A stretch of 64,000 bases of DNA from Mesorhizobium huakuii (GTDB lineage: Bacteria > Pseudomonadota > Alphaproteobacteria > Rhizobiales > Rhizobiaceae), in assembly GCF_030160235.1 (NCBI RefSeq), contig NZ_BSNY01000012.1:124001-188000 (forward strand). The letters run 5' to 3'. Below the pieces are notes generated by a model. It was not told the DNA's origin and made no database searches. It was given only the letters and a program-made list of their open reading frames with translations. The position numbers were made by a program, and so were the translations under genes. This document shows, in pieces, positions 9,158 to 18,350 of this stretch; positions within the stretch are counted from its first letter, which is position 1; every line of letters starts with the position of its first letter.

Positions 9158-10618
9158 CTACTCCTCCTCTTCGTATGCGTTCCTGAAGTCTGCGCCGATC
9201 TCGCCCAGGAAGCTCGATTCCGCGCTCTGGGCGATGTCGCGATGGCGTTTCTGGTAGAGCTCCCACAGCTTGGCGTTACGTCCGCCGGAGAGCAGATTGC
9301 CGATGGCGGAATTGGACTTGAGCTCTTCCTCGATCGCGGCCGGATCGAAACGGTCGATCATGCGTCGAAGCGCGGCCTGAACGCCGCGCCAGGCGCGTAC
9401 GTGATGCTGTGCAAGGTCCTTTACCGCATCGTCGATCGCCGCCTCGCCGGAGAGAAAGCCCGGACTGCGTTCCGAGATGATGGTGACAATGACATCCTCG
9501 GCCGTCGGCAGGAATTTAAGCGGGTTGACCTCGGAAGCGCCGACCACCGTCTGGGCGACGCGCGCGCTTCCCTTCTCCTCGGCGCGCTTGCGCAGGAGTT
9601 GCATCAAGCCATCCAGCATCAGCCGGTATTCACGCCCGAATTTCTCCATCTCGGCGATCGGGTCGCGGCCGGGAAAATCGGCCTCCTCGACACCCATGCC
9701 GCGCAAGAAAGCGGCGCGAAGCGCCATATCGCTGGATGCGGGCTGCGCCGGGCGCGCCGGCTTGGGCGCTGGAACGGCGCGTCGCGGCGGCGGCGGCTCG
9801 GCAGCTTGAGCCGGCACGTCCCAGGGACGCCCGGCGCGCGGCCTTTCAGCCTGATGCTGCACACGTCCCGGCGGGTCGGCGCCGTTGCCGAGAGGCGGCG
9901 CCGCGGCCGGGCCAAAGCTGAAATCGTCGTCGAAGCTGGCCGGCCTTGCCACATGCCCTGAGGCATCGTTGCGCGCGGGCATTTCGCCGAACCCGAACGG
10001 ATCCGGCTGGCCCGGAGCAGCGACATCACTGGATGGCGGCGTCGCCACCGGATCGAGGCTGAACGGGTCGTCGAAGGCAGGCGAACTGCGTTGGCTGGGT
10101 GCGCGATCGTAAGCCCCTGGAACGGGCTGATCGAACGGATTCGGCAGGTCCGCCGGGCGTGGCGGGCGCGGTTCTTCCTCGACCTTGGCCGAGAAGAAGT
10201 CGTCGCCGCCGATGCTGGCGGGCGTTCGCGCTCCCGGCGATGACCACGCAGGCGCGGGATGGCCGGCGACAGGGGCCGGGCCGACCGACGTCCGGTTCGC
10301 TTTGGATTGAACCTCGACGTGGAAGACATAGTCGCCCATGCGCAGCCGCATGCCGCTCTGCAGCCGCATCGACCTGCCAGGACCCAGGGGGCTGTCGGAG
10401 TCATCGACGAACAATCCGCTGCTCGACGTGTCGGTAATGAAATAGCCATCCCGGTCGCCGCTGATCTTGCAATGCGCGCGCGAGACGAACATGTCCGGGT
10501 CGTCGATCTGCCAGCCGGCATCGGCGCTGCGCCCGATCACCAATTCGCCTTCGTCAAGCCGGGTCTGCCTGACCACTTGCGAGCGCGGGCCTTGTTCCAG
10601 CGTCAGCAGCAGGCTCAT
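9158..10618 (-). CDS. tagH: FHA-domain T6SS regulator TagH (ImpI/Fha)
   Basis: 486 residues from the ATG at 10618, which overlaps the tssG stop as ATGA; an earlier in-frame ATG lies inside tssG and adds residues without similarity. The FHA domain (about 5-95) has the phosphothreonine-binding signature GR, SRAH and a following TSSSGLFVDD. A long Pro/Ala/Asp-rich, probably disordered linker covers about 100-290. The C-terminal TagH-type domain (about 300-480, ending DFRNAYEEEE) follows. FHA proteins recruit or activate T6SS components when phosphorylated by PpkA-type kinases; neither kinase nor PppA phosphatase is visible here. Confidence 0.92.
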   Translation of the reverse strand: MSLLLTLEQGPRSQVVRQTRLDEGELVIGRSADAGWQIDDPDMFVSRAHCKISGDRDGYFITDTSSSGLFVDDSDSPLGPGRSMRLQSGMRLRMGDYVFHVEVQSKANRTSVGPAPVAGHPAPAWSSPGARTPASIGGDDFFSAKVEEEPRPPRPADLPNPFDQPVPGAYDRAPSQRSSPAFDDPFSLDPVATPPSSDVAAPGQPDPFGFGEMPARNDASGHVARPASFDDDFSFGPAAAPPLGNGADPPGRVQHQAERPRAGRPWDVPAQAAEPPPPRRAVPAPKPARPAQPASSDMALRAAFLRGMGVEEADFPGRDPIAEMEKFGREYRLMLDGLMQLLRKRAEEKGSARVAQTVVGASEVNPLKFLPTAEDVIVTIISERSPGFLSGEAAIDDAVKDLAQHHVRAWRGVQAALRRMIDRFDPAAIEEELKSNSAIGNLLSGGRNAKLWELYQKRHRDIAQSAESSFLGEIGADFRNAYEEEE

Positions 10619-11682
10619 GCGGCGGCCTCCGCCATTTCCGGCCGCCAACCGACGATGGTGTGCAACCTGAGATCGTCGGCGTCACCCTTTTCGGCGGGAC
10701 GCGCCAGCCAGGCCGTGCGGCCAAGCTGGACAGTCCCGACCCGTGGCGGCGGCACGGCGTCGCGCGCGAGCACGATGCGCAAATCGACATCGAGCGTCTC
10801 GCCGATCATGTCGCGCACCGCCTTCTTGAACAGGCCAAGGCGCCGTTCGCCGGGCAGGAACGACCTGAAGTCGTCGAAGCTCAGCGGACCAACGCGCAGT
10901 TCGATCCTGCTTTGGCGGCTGAACACCCGCGGCCCGATCGTCGCGCCGCGTCCGAGCCCGGCATGGGCCTTGCCGAGACGCGTCTGCAGTGCCTTCGGTA
11001 TGGTGATCCAAGCGGCGACGAATTCCTTGATCTGCACCGGCACCTTGAAGGCGGTGGCGAGAAACAGCGTCAGCCGCTCGACGCCGTCGACCTGGCTGGC
11101 GAGCGATCCAGCCTGTCGCAGTCGCACAGTGTCGAGTTCGGGATCCTGGGTGCCGGGGAGACCGATCCCGGACATTGCCTCCAGCATGGCGCGAACACGC
11201 CCGCCGACGGACCGCTCGACCTGCACCGCCGGATGCGCGTCAGCCCAGGCGCGATAATAAAGGGCCATCATGCGGTGCTGCAGGATATTGACGAAATCGA
11301 CGAAGGTCGTGTCGCTGGTCTGCTCGGCATCTGCCCCGGTGAACCAGCGCTGCGACAGCCGGTCGAGCACCCAGCGTGTCAGATGCAATGGCATCGGTCC
11401 TTCCGGTCCAAGCAGCCCGAGATTGGCGACGGTAACACGGGCAGGGGCCTTCTCCCCCGCGTCCTGGAGCTTGACGACGTCGCGGGCCGAGAAGCTCAGG
11501 CGCACATGCTGGCCAAGTCTCGCCGGCTCGCGTTCGGCCGTTCCGGAATGGCCGAACAATCCACCGCGCTGCTCCAGGCGCCGCAGCAGCTCGAAAAAGT
11601 CGTAGCTCTCCAGCAACGGTTCGGCCGCCGCCGTTGCGGGCTCCGCTAGATCAGGTAGCGATTGCCGGGCGTCATCGGCCAT
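10615..11682 (-). CDS. tssG: T6SS baseplate wedge protein TssG (ImpH)
   Basis: 355 residues from the ATG at 11682, chosen because AGGAGG sits 7 bases upstream. A longer open frame to 11853 lies inside tssF and has no family similarity. Family features: the ESYDFFELLRRLEQ start, VRLSFSARDV, NLLGLxGPxGPLPxHLT-like segment (GLLGPEGPMPLHLTRW), and the C-terminal domain with FLPGERRLGLFKKAVRD. TssG pairs with two TssF copies and TssE to form the contractile baseplate wedge. It overlaps the tssF 3' end by 37 bp, a strong sign of coupling. Confidence 0.94.
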   Translation of the reverse strand: MADDARQSLPDLAEPATAAAEPLLESYDFFELLRRLEQRGGLFGHSGTAEREPARLGQHVRLSFSARDVVKLQDAGEKAPARVTVANLGLLGPEGPMPLHLTRWVLDRLSQRWFTGADAEQTSDTTFVDFVNILQHRMMALYYRAWADAHPAVQVERSVGGRVRAMLEAMSGIGLPGTQDPELDTVRLRQAGSLASQVDGVERLTLFLATAFKVPVQIKEFVAAWITIPKALQTRLGKAHAGLGRGATIGPRVFSRQSRIELRVGPLSFDDFRSFLPGERRLGLFKKAVRDMIGETLDVDLRIVLARDAVPPPRVGTVQLGRTAWLARPAEKGDADDLRLHTIVGWRPEMAEAAA

Positions 11683-13520
11683 GGCACATCCTCCTGCTTC
11701 TGCAGCAACCGCGTACGGGTCCGGATAAATCCATTTATCCCTGCATGGCGGGCGAAAAGCCGCGAAAGCAGGGCCGAAAGCAGCAGCGAACTTTGACCGG
11801 CCAGCACGGACTGGTCGACATGCAGTGTCACCTCGGTGCCGCGTCCGAAACACATGGGCCCGTCGATCTGGAGCCGCTCGATCACCGGGCGTGAATCGAT
11901 GCGCACGATCGAATGCACGTTGCGGGCAAGGCTGGGATCGCCGCGATCGGCATAGAGGTCAAGCAAGGCATGCAGCGGATCGACGCCACGGCCTTCCTGG
12001 GCAAGGCTGAGGAAGTTGAGAGAGAGCTGCGCCACCAGTCGCCAGGCGAGATTGTCGGTGCGGGATTCGCCCGCCGCGCTGGCCGGGAGGGACGCCGGGA
12101 TTGCCGGCTGCGGCGCCCGCAGCGCTCCAAGCAAGCGCACCGCTTCGACCGGGTCGGCCGTCTCCAGCGTCAGCGTCGGCGTGTCGTCCAGGATCGGCAG
12201 GTCGCGGTTGGTGCACAGCGCCTTGATGTCGAGACGCTTGAGCGGTCGATTTGGCGGGCTTCCTGCCGGCCGCGAGACGGCGATAAAGACATCGTCGCCG
12301 GTGTAGGAGGTGCGGGTCAGGCCCTCGCGCCGCTCGTCTTCGGTGGCTCGGCGCGGACGTCGCTCCGTCGAATAGACCCAGCCGCTGCCGCGGTTCTGCC
12401 CCAGGCTGAACAATTCGGGAATTGTCGCCTCGCCGCTCTCCGCATCGGCGTCCTCGACCCGGGTGACCCGGAAGATCTCGAAATCCCGCGCCCGGGTGCG
12501 GTCGGCGTGCAGTATCTGACGCGTTTTGCGCGGATCGATCTCGATGACGTTGCATTCGCGTTCGAAGAGATTGATGACCGGTGTCACGAAGAGCTCGAAA
12601 TCGGCAACCGTCACATCGGCGAGCTCGGGTACCGGACGCCGGAACAGGAAGATGATGTCGATCCCCCCGTCGCACTTGCGCACCACCGGCTGGAGGCCGG
12701 CGACCCGCACATAATGGAAGCGCTCCGGGATCATGAAATATTCGCGCAGCAGCCGGTATCCCTCGAAGGTCGGACGGGTGCGCGGCATCAGCGCTTCGTC
12801 GTCGCGGATGCCGATCATTTCGGGCTCGGGCAACGCCGTCAGCGGATTGGTCTTGCCTTCCGCCCGCGCGCCGAGAGCCGAGCAGGCGCCGAAGATCGCA
12901 TCGAAAAGCAAGGGCGCCCTGGTACGCCCGGCGAAGTAGAGGTCGAGACGGTCGAGCGACAGTTCGCTGAGCTTGCCCTTTCCCGACCGCGCTAGGGTGA
13001 TGCGAAACGCAGCTTCGCCTCGTGTGCCGCCGATCGGCGCGATTCCGGCGGCGGCGAGCGCGCTGCGATCCTGGAAATAGCCGACCGAGGTGATCGCGAT
13101 CGGCCACAGCGTGACCTCCTGCGCGGTGGTGAAGGTCGAACGTGTCGAAAGCCCTGGATTGAGGCCGGAGACCAGTCGTGTGCCGCGCGGGACGGCGTGG
13201 CCGGCAAGCATCGACTGCACCTGCTGGCCGGGTTTCAGCACAGCCATCGCCGTCGCGGGCGCCGGTGTCACCAGATCCGGGTAAAGCACATCGAGCACGG
13301 CGCGCGAGAAGCGCGAGCGCTCCGCGTCGACCTTCAGACGGGTGCGCGCGGCCAGGAAGGCCACGCCGTCGAGCAGCCGTTCCACATAAGGATCGGGACA
13401 TGGGACCGTGTCGAGGGAAAGATTGCGGGCCACCGCCGGATGCATGTCGGCGAATTCCGCCGCCAACGCCCGGATATGGGTCAGTTCTTCTTCGTAATAC
13501 TCCACGAAGACCCGATCCAT
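11646..13520 (-). CDS. tssF: T6SS baseplate wedge protein TssF (ImpG)
   Basis: 624 residues, the normal length. The start MDRVFVEYYEEELTHIRALA and the following FADMHPAVARNL are the conserved TssF N-terminus; FLAARTRLKVD and DPYVERLLDGVAFL also match. It forms the baseplate wedge with TssG and TssE, equivalent to phage gp6/gp7. It is 1 bp from the tssE stop and overlaps tssG. Confidence 0.95.
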   Translation of the reverse strand: MDRVFVEYYEEELTHIRALAAEFADMHPAVARNLSLDTVPCPDPYVERLLDGVAFLAARTRLKVDAERSRFSRAVLDVLYPDLVTPAPATAMAVLKPGQQVQSMLAGHAVPRGTRLVSGLNPGLSTRSTFTTAQEVTLWPIAITSVGYFQDRSALAAAGIAPIGGTRGEAAFRITLARSGKGKLSELSLDRLDLYFAGRTRAPLLFDAIFGACSALGARAEGKTNPLTALPEPEMIGIRDDEALMPRTRPTFEGYRLLREYFMIPERFHYVRVAGLQPVVRKCDGGIDIIFLFRRPVPELADVTVADFELFVTPVINLFERECNVIEIDPRKTRQILHADRTRARDFEIFRVTRVEDADAESGEATIPELFSLGQNRGSGWVYSTERRPRRATEDERREGLTRTSYTGDDVFIAVSRPAGSPPNRPLKRLDIKALCTNRDLPILDDTPTLTLETADPVEAVRLLGALRAPQPAIPASLPASAAGESRTDNLAWRLVAQLSLNFLSLAQEGRGVDPLHALLDLYADRGDPSLARNVHSIVRIDSRPVIERLQIDGPMCFGRGTEVTLHVDQSVLAGQSSLLLSALLSRLFARHAGINGFIRTRTRLLQKQEDVPWPMTPGNRYLI

Positions 13521-13521
13521 C

Positions 13522-14274
13522 TCAGGTCTCCCGGAATTCGGTTCGTGCCAGGCCGTTGTCGAGATTGATCGTGGTGCGCAGCCGCATACGCTCCGGTGTC
13601 GGGGTCATGATCAGCACCGCGTCGATCTCGATCTTGAGGCCGACGGTTTTGTCGCCGAGCGTGACGTTGACGGTCGTGGCGCTCTCCTTCAGGCGCGGCT
13701 CGAAGGTGGCAAGCACCGTGCGGATTTCGCGCGCCAGCGCATCGCGGTCGAAATCCCGCGAAGAGCGGCCGGAAAAGGAGGGCACGCCATAATTGACGAC
13801 GCTGCGGCGCACCTCCGGAAAGTCGGCGAGCGAGGGCAGTTCGTCCAGGGGCTGTTCGTGTTCGGCATCGGAGAGCATCGGCACGGATTCGAAGCGCTCG
13901 GTGTTGAACAGGGCCTCGATGTCGCGCCGCACGGCTTCTCTCAACACGCGTGCCGAAACCACCACGCCGCGGCTTTCGATCTCGGCGCGATGCTCGGTCT
14001 GGAAGGCCAGCCGGTGCAGGCGCCGTCTCTGCTCGGGCGTGAGTTCGGCGTCGGTATCGATGCCGCGCGCGCTGCCGTCGAGAAGAGCCCCGACGCGCTC
14101 GGCGCCGAGTTCTTCATCCAGCAGACGGCGCAGCCCGTCGATCTCCGACGCCACACCCGGCAAGTCGTTGACGAGGCGGTCCCAGAGCGAGGGCTGGACC
14201 GCCTCGCGCTTTGCCCGCGAACTGCCGGCAAGCTGCGGCTTCGCGCCAGGCCGCTTGGCCTCACTTGCCGACAT
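13522..14274 (-). CDS. tssE: T6SS baseplate protein TssE (gp25-like) with long N-terminal extension
   Basis: 250 residues, longer than the usual 140-180 for TssE. The gp25/lysozyme-like wedge fold is in the C-terminal half (about 110-245), with the conserved VVNYGVPSFSGR region and EIRTVLATFEPRL. Residues 1-110 contain the TssE opening SLWDRLVNDLP (about 29-39) followed by a charged insert rich in Arg/Glu, including LTPEQRRRLHRLAFQTEHRAE. The start overlaps hcp by 14 bp. The role is wedge assembly with TssFG. The function of the insert is unknown. Confidence 0.9.
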   Translation of the reverse strand: MSASEAKRPGAKPQLAGSSRAKREAVQPSLWDRLVNDLPGVASEIDGLRRLLDEELGAERVGALLDGSARGIDTDAELTPEQRRRLHRLAFQTEHRAEIESRGVVVSARVLREAVRRDIEALFNTERFESVPMLSDAEHEQPLDELPSLADFPEVRRSVVNYGVPSFSGRSSRDFDRDALAREIRTVLATFEPRLKESATTVNVTLGDKTVGLKIEIDAVLIMTPTPERMRLRTTINLDNGLARTEFRET

Positions 14275-14743
14275 AGACGTCCATTTCGATCTCGTCGTCC
14301 TTGTTGTAGACGAACTTGATCTTCTTGTAGGCGAAGCTGACTTCTTCTTCGATAAGATCGGCCTCGTCGGCGGCCTGCCGCATGTCGTACTCCATCACCG
14401 AGGCGTCGGTGAGCGTCACGACCAGATAGTCGCTGGTCTCGCCGTCAATGGTGCGGCGTGCCGAGAACACCACTTCGTCGAGCGCCTTGTTCTCGAAAAG
14501 TGCCTTCTTCAGATATGGCGACGACTTGTCGTAGTGCTTGAAGAATTTGATCATTCCCATCGACACACGGCCGCGTCGCGAAAGTGAATTTGGGTCGTAT
14601 GGCGCCATCATCTTGTAGTCGACGCCATGCACCTCGATCTCGTCTTCATGGCCGTCGCGCTTGCTCGGACCCTTGATGTCCGGAACTTTCAAAAAACCAT
14701 CGATCTTCATGGAAGGAGCCTCGCTTCTCTCTGTGGTCGGCAT
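14261..14743 (-). CDS. hcp: T6SS tube protein Hcp (TssD)
   Basis: 160 residues from the ATG at 14743, supported by GGAG 8 bases upstream; a Met at 14710 (MKIDGFLKVPDIKG) begins the recognisable Hcp fold and is an alternative start. Conserved features are the IKGPSKRDGHEDEIEVHG opening, and SYKKIKF-like strand near the end (SFAYKKIKFVY). Hcp hexamers stack into the inner tube that is propelled by sheath contraction. It is separated from tssC by 49 bp and overlaps tssE, placing the structural tube gene between sheath and baseplate genes. Confidence 0.93.
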   Translation of the reverse strand: MPTTERSEAPSMKIDGFLKVPDIKGPSKRDGHEDEIEVHGVDYKMMAPYDPNSLSRRGRVSMGMIKFFKHYDKSSPYLKKALFENKALDEVVFSARRTIDGETSDYLVVTLTDASVMEYDMRQAADEADLIEEEVSFAYKKIKFVYNKDDEIEMDVYVGK

Positions 14744-14792
14744 TGTGTTTCTCCACCGCTTTCAAACGAAACAAGATGACTTCGCTGCGACT

Positions 14793-16298
14793 TCAGCCCT
14801 TTACTGACGGCAGTTCCGACACCAGCCGGAGGGAGGCGTTGATGCCTTCCAACTGGTAGTGCGGACGCAGATAGAAACGGGCATTGTAGTAACCGGGCCG
14901 GCCTTCGACGCTGTCGACCTGAACCTCGGCCGCGGCAAGCGGACGCTTGGCCCGCGCCTTGTCGTCGGCGAAGGCTGGATTGGCCAGCACGTACCGGTTG
15001 ATCCATTCGGTCAACCAGATCTCCATATCGGTGCGTTCCTTGAACGATCCGATCTTGTCGCGCGCGATCGCCTTGAGGTAATGCGCGAAACGCGACACCG
15101 GGAAGAGGTAGGGCAGGTTGGCGCTCAGCCGTTCGTTCGACTGGGCGTCGGGGTCAACGAGGCGCCCGGCGCGCGTCTCGTCATCCTGGAGCGAGTGCGC
15201 GCCGATGAAGGCTGCGAGATCGGTGTTCTTGCGGTGCAAGATCGGCATCAGGCCGAGCTTCGCCAGTTCCGCCTCGCGCCGGTCGTCGATGGCGACCTCG
15301 GTCGGGCATTTCATTGCGATCGAACCGTCGTCCGTCGGGAAAGCGTGCACCGGCAGGTTGAGCACCGTGCCGCCATTCTCGACCCCGCGGATCTGCGTTC
15401 CCCAGCCATAGAGCTTGTGGCTGCGGTTGATGTTGACGCCCATCGGGAAGGCGGCGTTCATCCAGACATATTTGTTGTGGTCGCCGCCCACCTCTTCCTC
15501 GAAGGTGAAGCCCTTCACCGGAACGGTTTCCGAGCCGTAGGGCAGGCGTGCCAGCACGCGCGGCATGGTGAGCCCGATATAGCGGGCGTCCTCGCTCTCG
15601 CGAAGCGACTGCCATGAGGCATAGGCCGGGTTGTTCACGATCATCTGGAGGTCTTGCGGGTTCGGCAATTCCTGCCAGCTGTCCATGCGGAACAGCCGCG
15701 GCGAGGCGGCCGCGATGAATGGCGTGTGCGCCGAGGCACAGACACCCGAGATGTTGCGCAGCAGGCCGACGTCGCGCGGATGGTTGGAGAACTCGTAGGC
15801 GCCGATGATGCAGCCTATCGGCTCGCCGCCCAGCATCGAATACTCGTCCGTGTAGACTTTCTTGAAGATCGGGCTCTGGTCCCACATCTGGCCTTCGTAG
15901 TCTTCCAGCGTGTCGGCCAACTGCTCCTTGGAGATGTTCATCACGCGGATCTTCAGCTTGGTATCCGTCTCGGTGTTGTTGATGAGATACCAAAGGCCTC
16001 GCCAGGTGCCTTCCATCTCCCGTACTTCCGGGGCATGCAGGATCTCGTTGACCTGCGTCGTCAGCATCTTGTCGATGCCCGCGATCAGCGACTTGATCGA
16101 CTTGATCGCGTTGGACGAGATGGTCGTCGTCTCGGAACGGGACTGAGCGGCCAGCGCCAGGTTGCGCACCAATTGCTGGAGTTTCTCGCTGTCGTCCTTC
16201 TTGACCTTGAAATCCTTTTCAAGGAGGCCGCTGAATTCGCCAAGATCGATGGCTTCGGCCTCGGCGGCAGCGGCTGCGGTCTTTTGCTGTTCGGCCAT
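14793..16298 (-). CDS. tssC: T6SS sheath large subunit TssC (ImpC/VipB)
   Basis: 501 residues, the normal length. Diagnostic features are EWRGLWYL-like (GTWRGLWYLINNTETD), GEPIGCIIGAYEFSNHPRDV, RLPYG, the FEEEVGG segment, and the C-terminal PHYQLEGINASLRLVSELP. TssC and TssB co-assemble into the contractile sheath that is later disassembled by ClpV. It lies 3 bp after tssB in the operon. Confidence 0.96.
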   Translation of the reverse strand: MAEQQKTAAAAAEAEAIDLGEFSGLLEKDFKVKKDDSEKLQQLVRNLALAAQSRSETTTISSNAIKSIKSLIAGIDKMLTTQVNEILHAPEVREMEGTWRGLWYLINNTETDTKLKIRVMNISKEQLADTLEDYEGQMWDQSPIFKKVYTDEYSMLGGEPIGCIIGAYEFSNHPRDVGLLRNISGVCASAHTPFIAAASPRLFRMDSWQELPNPQDLQMIVNNPAYASWQSLRESEDARYIGLTMPRVLARLPYGSETVPVKGFTFEEEVGGDHNKYVWMNAAFPMGVNINRSHKLYGWGTQIRGVENGGTVLNLPVHAFPTDDGSIAMKCPTEVAIDDRREAELAKLGLMPILHRKNTDLAAFIGAHSLQDDETRAGRLVDPDAQSNERLSANLPYLFPVSRFAHYLKAIARDKIGSFKERTDMEIWLTEWINRYVLANPAFADDKARAKRPLAAAEVQVDSVEGRPGYYNARFYLRPHYQLEGINASLRLVSELPSVKG

Positions 16299-16301
16299 GA
16301 C

Positions 16302-16838
16302 TTACTCCTCGCCCTTGCCATCAGACATCGCCTGGCTGGCGATCTTGCTCAGCAGCGGCTCGTTGTTCAGAAGCTGCGCGATGCGCTTTTCGGCGTCGAC
16401 CCGGCCGTCCATGAAGCCCAGCAGTTCCTCGAGCTGACGCCGCATCTTGAGGATCTCGGCCAGTTGCGGCACCTGCTCGGCGATCTTGTCCGGCGCGAAA
16501 TCACCCATTTTGGAAAAGGTGAGATCGATCGCCAATTCCTCGTCCCGCTCGGCGCCTTCGGCTTGCGGCAACGTGTTCTTCACGCGGGCCTTCACGCGCG
16601 GTCCCATCGCCTCCATGAATTTGGGGAAGCGATTGGCGTCGGTTTCGACGAAATTGCGGTCCAGAACCGACTTCGACGCTTCCTTGGTCTGCGAGGCGCC
16701 GGAAAGGTCGGCCATGACAGCCATGACGAACGGCAACTCTATCGTCGTGGGGCTGCCGTAGGTTTCGACGTCGTAGGCGATCTGCACGCGCGGGGCGCGG
16801 TTTCTTTCGATGACCTTGGCTTTGCTCTCTGCTGGCAT
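16302..16838 (-). CDS. tssB: T6SS sheath small subunit TssB (ImpB/VipA)
   Basis: 178 residues, the usual size. The segment RVQIAYDVETYGSPTTIELPF followed by VMAVMADLSG is the diagnostic TssB N-terminal region, and LTFSKMGDFAPDKIAEQVPQ is the conserved central one. The C-terminal helical region (LLGFMDGRVDAEKRIAQLL) is where ClpV binds in related systems. It is 5 bp downstream of tssA and 3 bp upstream of tssC. Confidence 0.96.
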   Translation of the reverse strand: MPAESKAKVIERNRAPRVQIAYDVETYGSPTTIELPFVMAVMADLSGASQTKEASKSVLDRNFVETDANRFPKFMEAMGPRVKARVKNTLPQAEGAERDEELAIDLTFSKMGDFAPDKIAEQVPQLAEILKMRRQLEELLGFMDGRVDAEKRIAQLLNNEPLLSKIASQAMSDGKGEE

Positions 16839-16843
16839 GCTGG

Positions 16844-18019
16844 TTACCTTTCATCCTTCTGGGCCGGCTTCTTGGGATCGGCGACACCGGCAAGCAGCCG
16901 GAATTCCTTCAGCCCCGACGGGGCGAGATCTTCCATCAGTTCCACGAAATCCATGTGCACCATCCTGCGCACGCGCCGGGCGAGATGCGGGATAGGGCTG
17001 GACGGTTCAGTGCGGTCGTAGAAGGCGACCACGAGATCGAGGCATTTGACGACCTCATCGCGCGAGTTGATCCGGTCAGGCAGGCCGGCGCTGGGTTCCA
17101 CAGAGCTTGCCACACTTGCCATCGTCTCGGCTCCATGACCGTTTTGGGTGGGCGTCGATGCCGGTTGGGCCGGCTGCGGGGCAGGCTTTGCCGCACCGTT
17201 GGCCATGGCGCCGGCGCTGGAATTCCGCTCCAGCGTCGTCAGCAGGCGCTGCAGGAACTTCTTCAGGTCCGGAACGGCCGCGCCATTGCCCTCGATGCGG
17301 GCATTGAGCGCGGTATCCACCGCCTCCAGCGCCGAAATCGCGGCGCGCGCATCGGCCAGAAGTGTCGTGACAGTGTCCGCGGCCTGATCGATCTGCGCCG
17401 CGCATCCTGTGCGCACCCGGTTCAGCAACTGGTTGTGAGCGGCCGTCAGCGCCGCCTTTTCGGCGGTCCCCAGGCCGGAGGCCGCTTCCTGGAGCATGAC
17501 GCGCTCATCGAGCGCTGCCTGTTCCAGGTCCCGCCCGCTGATCGGCCCGATGGCGCGCGGTGAGAAGAAGACGGTCTGCCTGAGGTTCGCCAGCAAGCCT
17601 TCCTGGCCGTTCTGGAGGTCGAGCAGCGCATTGATGCGTCGCAGCGCCGCGTCGCGGGGCGTGGCACTCGTCCGCAAAGCCGGATGCATCGTATCCCAAT
17701 ACTGGTCGAAAGTTCTTGCGATCAGCGTTAGCCCCTGGGTGAGGCCGGCGAGTTTCTCTTCATTGACCAGCGCGCGCGTGACGATGACCAGAAGGCGCAA
17801 ATCCCGGCCGCGCGACCGCAGTTCTTCCGACTTTTCGAGGACGGCCGCCCAGTCGACGGAGCTGGTTGATTGCGAAGCCTTGTTGCTACCGTCGTGGACG
17901 ACCTTGAGCTGGGCTTCCGTGAGCCGCTCCAGCTCGTGAAAAGCCGGGTCGTTGCGTAAATCCTCTCCCGACGGGTTCGCACCGTCCAGAGGATTCAGCC
18001 AGAGTGCGAGATCAATCAC
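16844..18019 (-). CDS. tssA: T6SS TssA (ImpA)
   Basis: 391 residues from a GTG at 18019, preceded by GGGGGTAG at a good distance. The open frame extends to 18088, but only with a TTG start and residues that lack similarity. The ImpA N-terminal domain (IDLALWLNPLDGANPSGEDLR, then DWAAVLEKSEELRSRGRDLR) is clear. An Ala/Pro-rich stretch (about 285-320) separates it from the C-terminal part (DRINSRDEVVKCLDLVVAFY). TssA guides baseplate docking and tube/sheath extension. It is the first gene of the minus-strand operon. Confidence 0.92.
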   Translation of the reverse strand: MIDLALWLNPLDGANPSGEDLRNDPAFHELERLTEAQLKVVHDGSNKASQSTSSVDWAAVLEKSEELRSRGRDLRLLVIVTRALVNEEKLAGLTQGLTLIARTFDQYWDTMHPALRTSATPRDAALRRINALLDLQNGQEGLLANLRQTVFFSPRAIGPISGRDLEQAALDERVMLQEAASGLGTAEKAALTAAHNQLLNRVRTGCAAQIDQAADTVTTLLADARAAISALEAVDTALNARIEGNGAAVPDLKKFLQRLLTTLERNSSAGAMANGAAKPAPQPAQPASTPTQNGHGAETMASVASSVEPSAGLPDRINSRDEVVKCLDLVVAFYDRTEPSSPIPHLARRVRRMVHMDFVELMEDLAPSGLKEFRLLAGVADPKKPAQKDER

Positions 18020-18350
18020 ACCTACCCCCAGCAAAGGGCCCTGTGACCCATGTGACGCAACGTTATCATCGGTCCCATGCCACGACAATTGAGCACTTCC
18101 TCAAAAACTAACAGAAGCTGAATGCTCCGGTAATCTTTCGACCGACCCATTGCGCGATTGGCGGGCCGGGTATGTGAAATGGCTCGCCTGGTTCAGACCG
18201 CAATGCGGGTTTGTTGCAGGAGTTTGCAGGGCTTGTGTAACCACGAGGTGCCGCCCGAACCGGATCGGAAGGCCTCGTTCGTCACACGGCTTTGTCAAGC
18301 GGCTGCTTCTATGGCAGGGTAGGGTCAGCAGATCTCGGGGGCAGGTTCAA
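18020..18350. promoter_or_regulatory. Divergent tssA/tssH intergenic region
   Basis: 331 bp between the proposed starts of tssA (minus) and tssH (plus). It must contain the promoters for both arms of the T6SS locus. A TTGTCA at 18292-18297 could be a -35 element for tssH, but no convincing -10 follows at the right spacing. I found no clear sigma-54 (TGGCAC-N5-TTGCA) site. No gene is seen in it. Confidence 0.5.

Noticed and set aside
8390-9961. 523-codon open frame on the plus strand
   Set aside because: Antisense to tssK, tssJ and tagH; shadow composition.
18020-18350. Sigma-54 promoter for the T6SS genes
   Set aside because: No GG-N10-GC pair with the flanking consensus was found.
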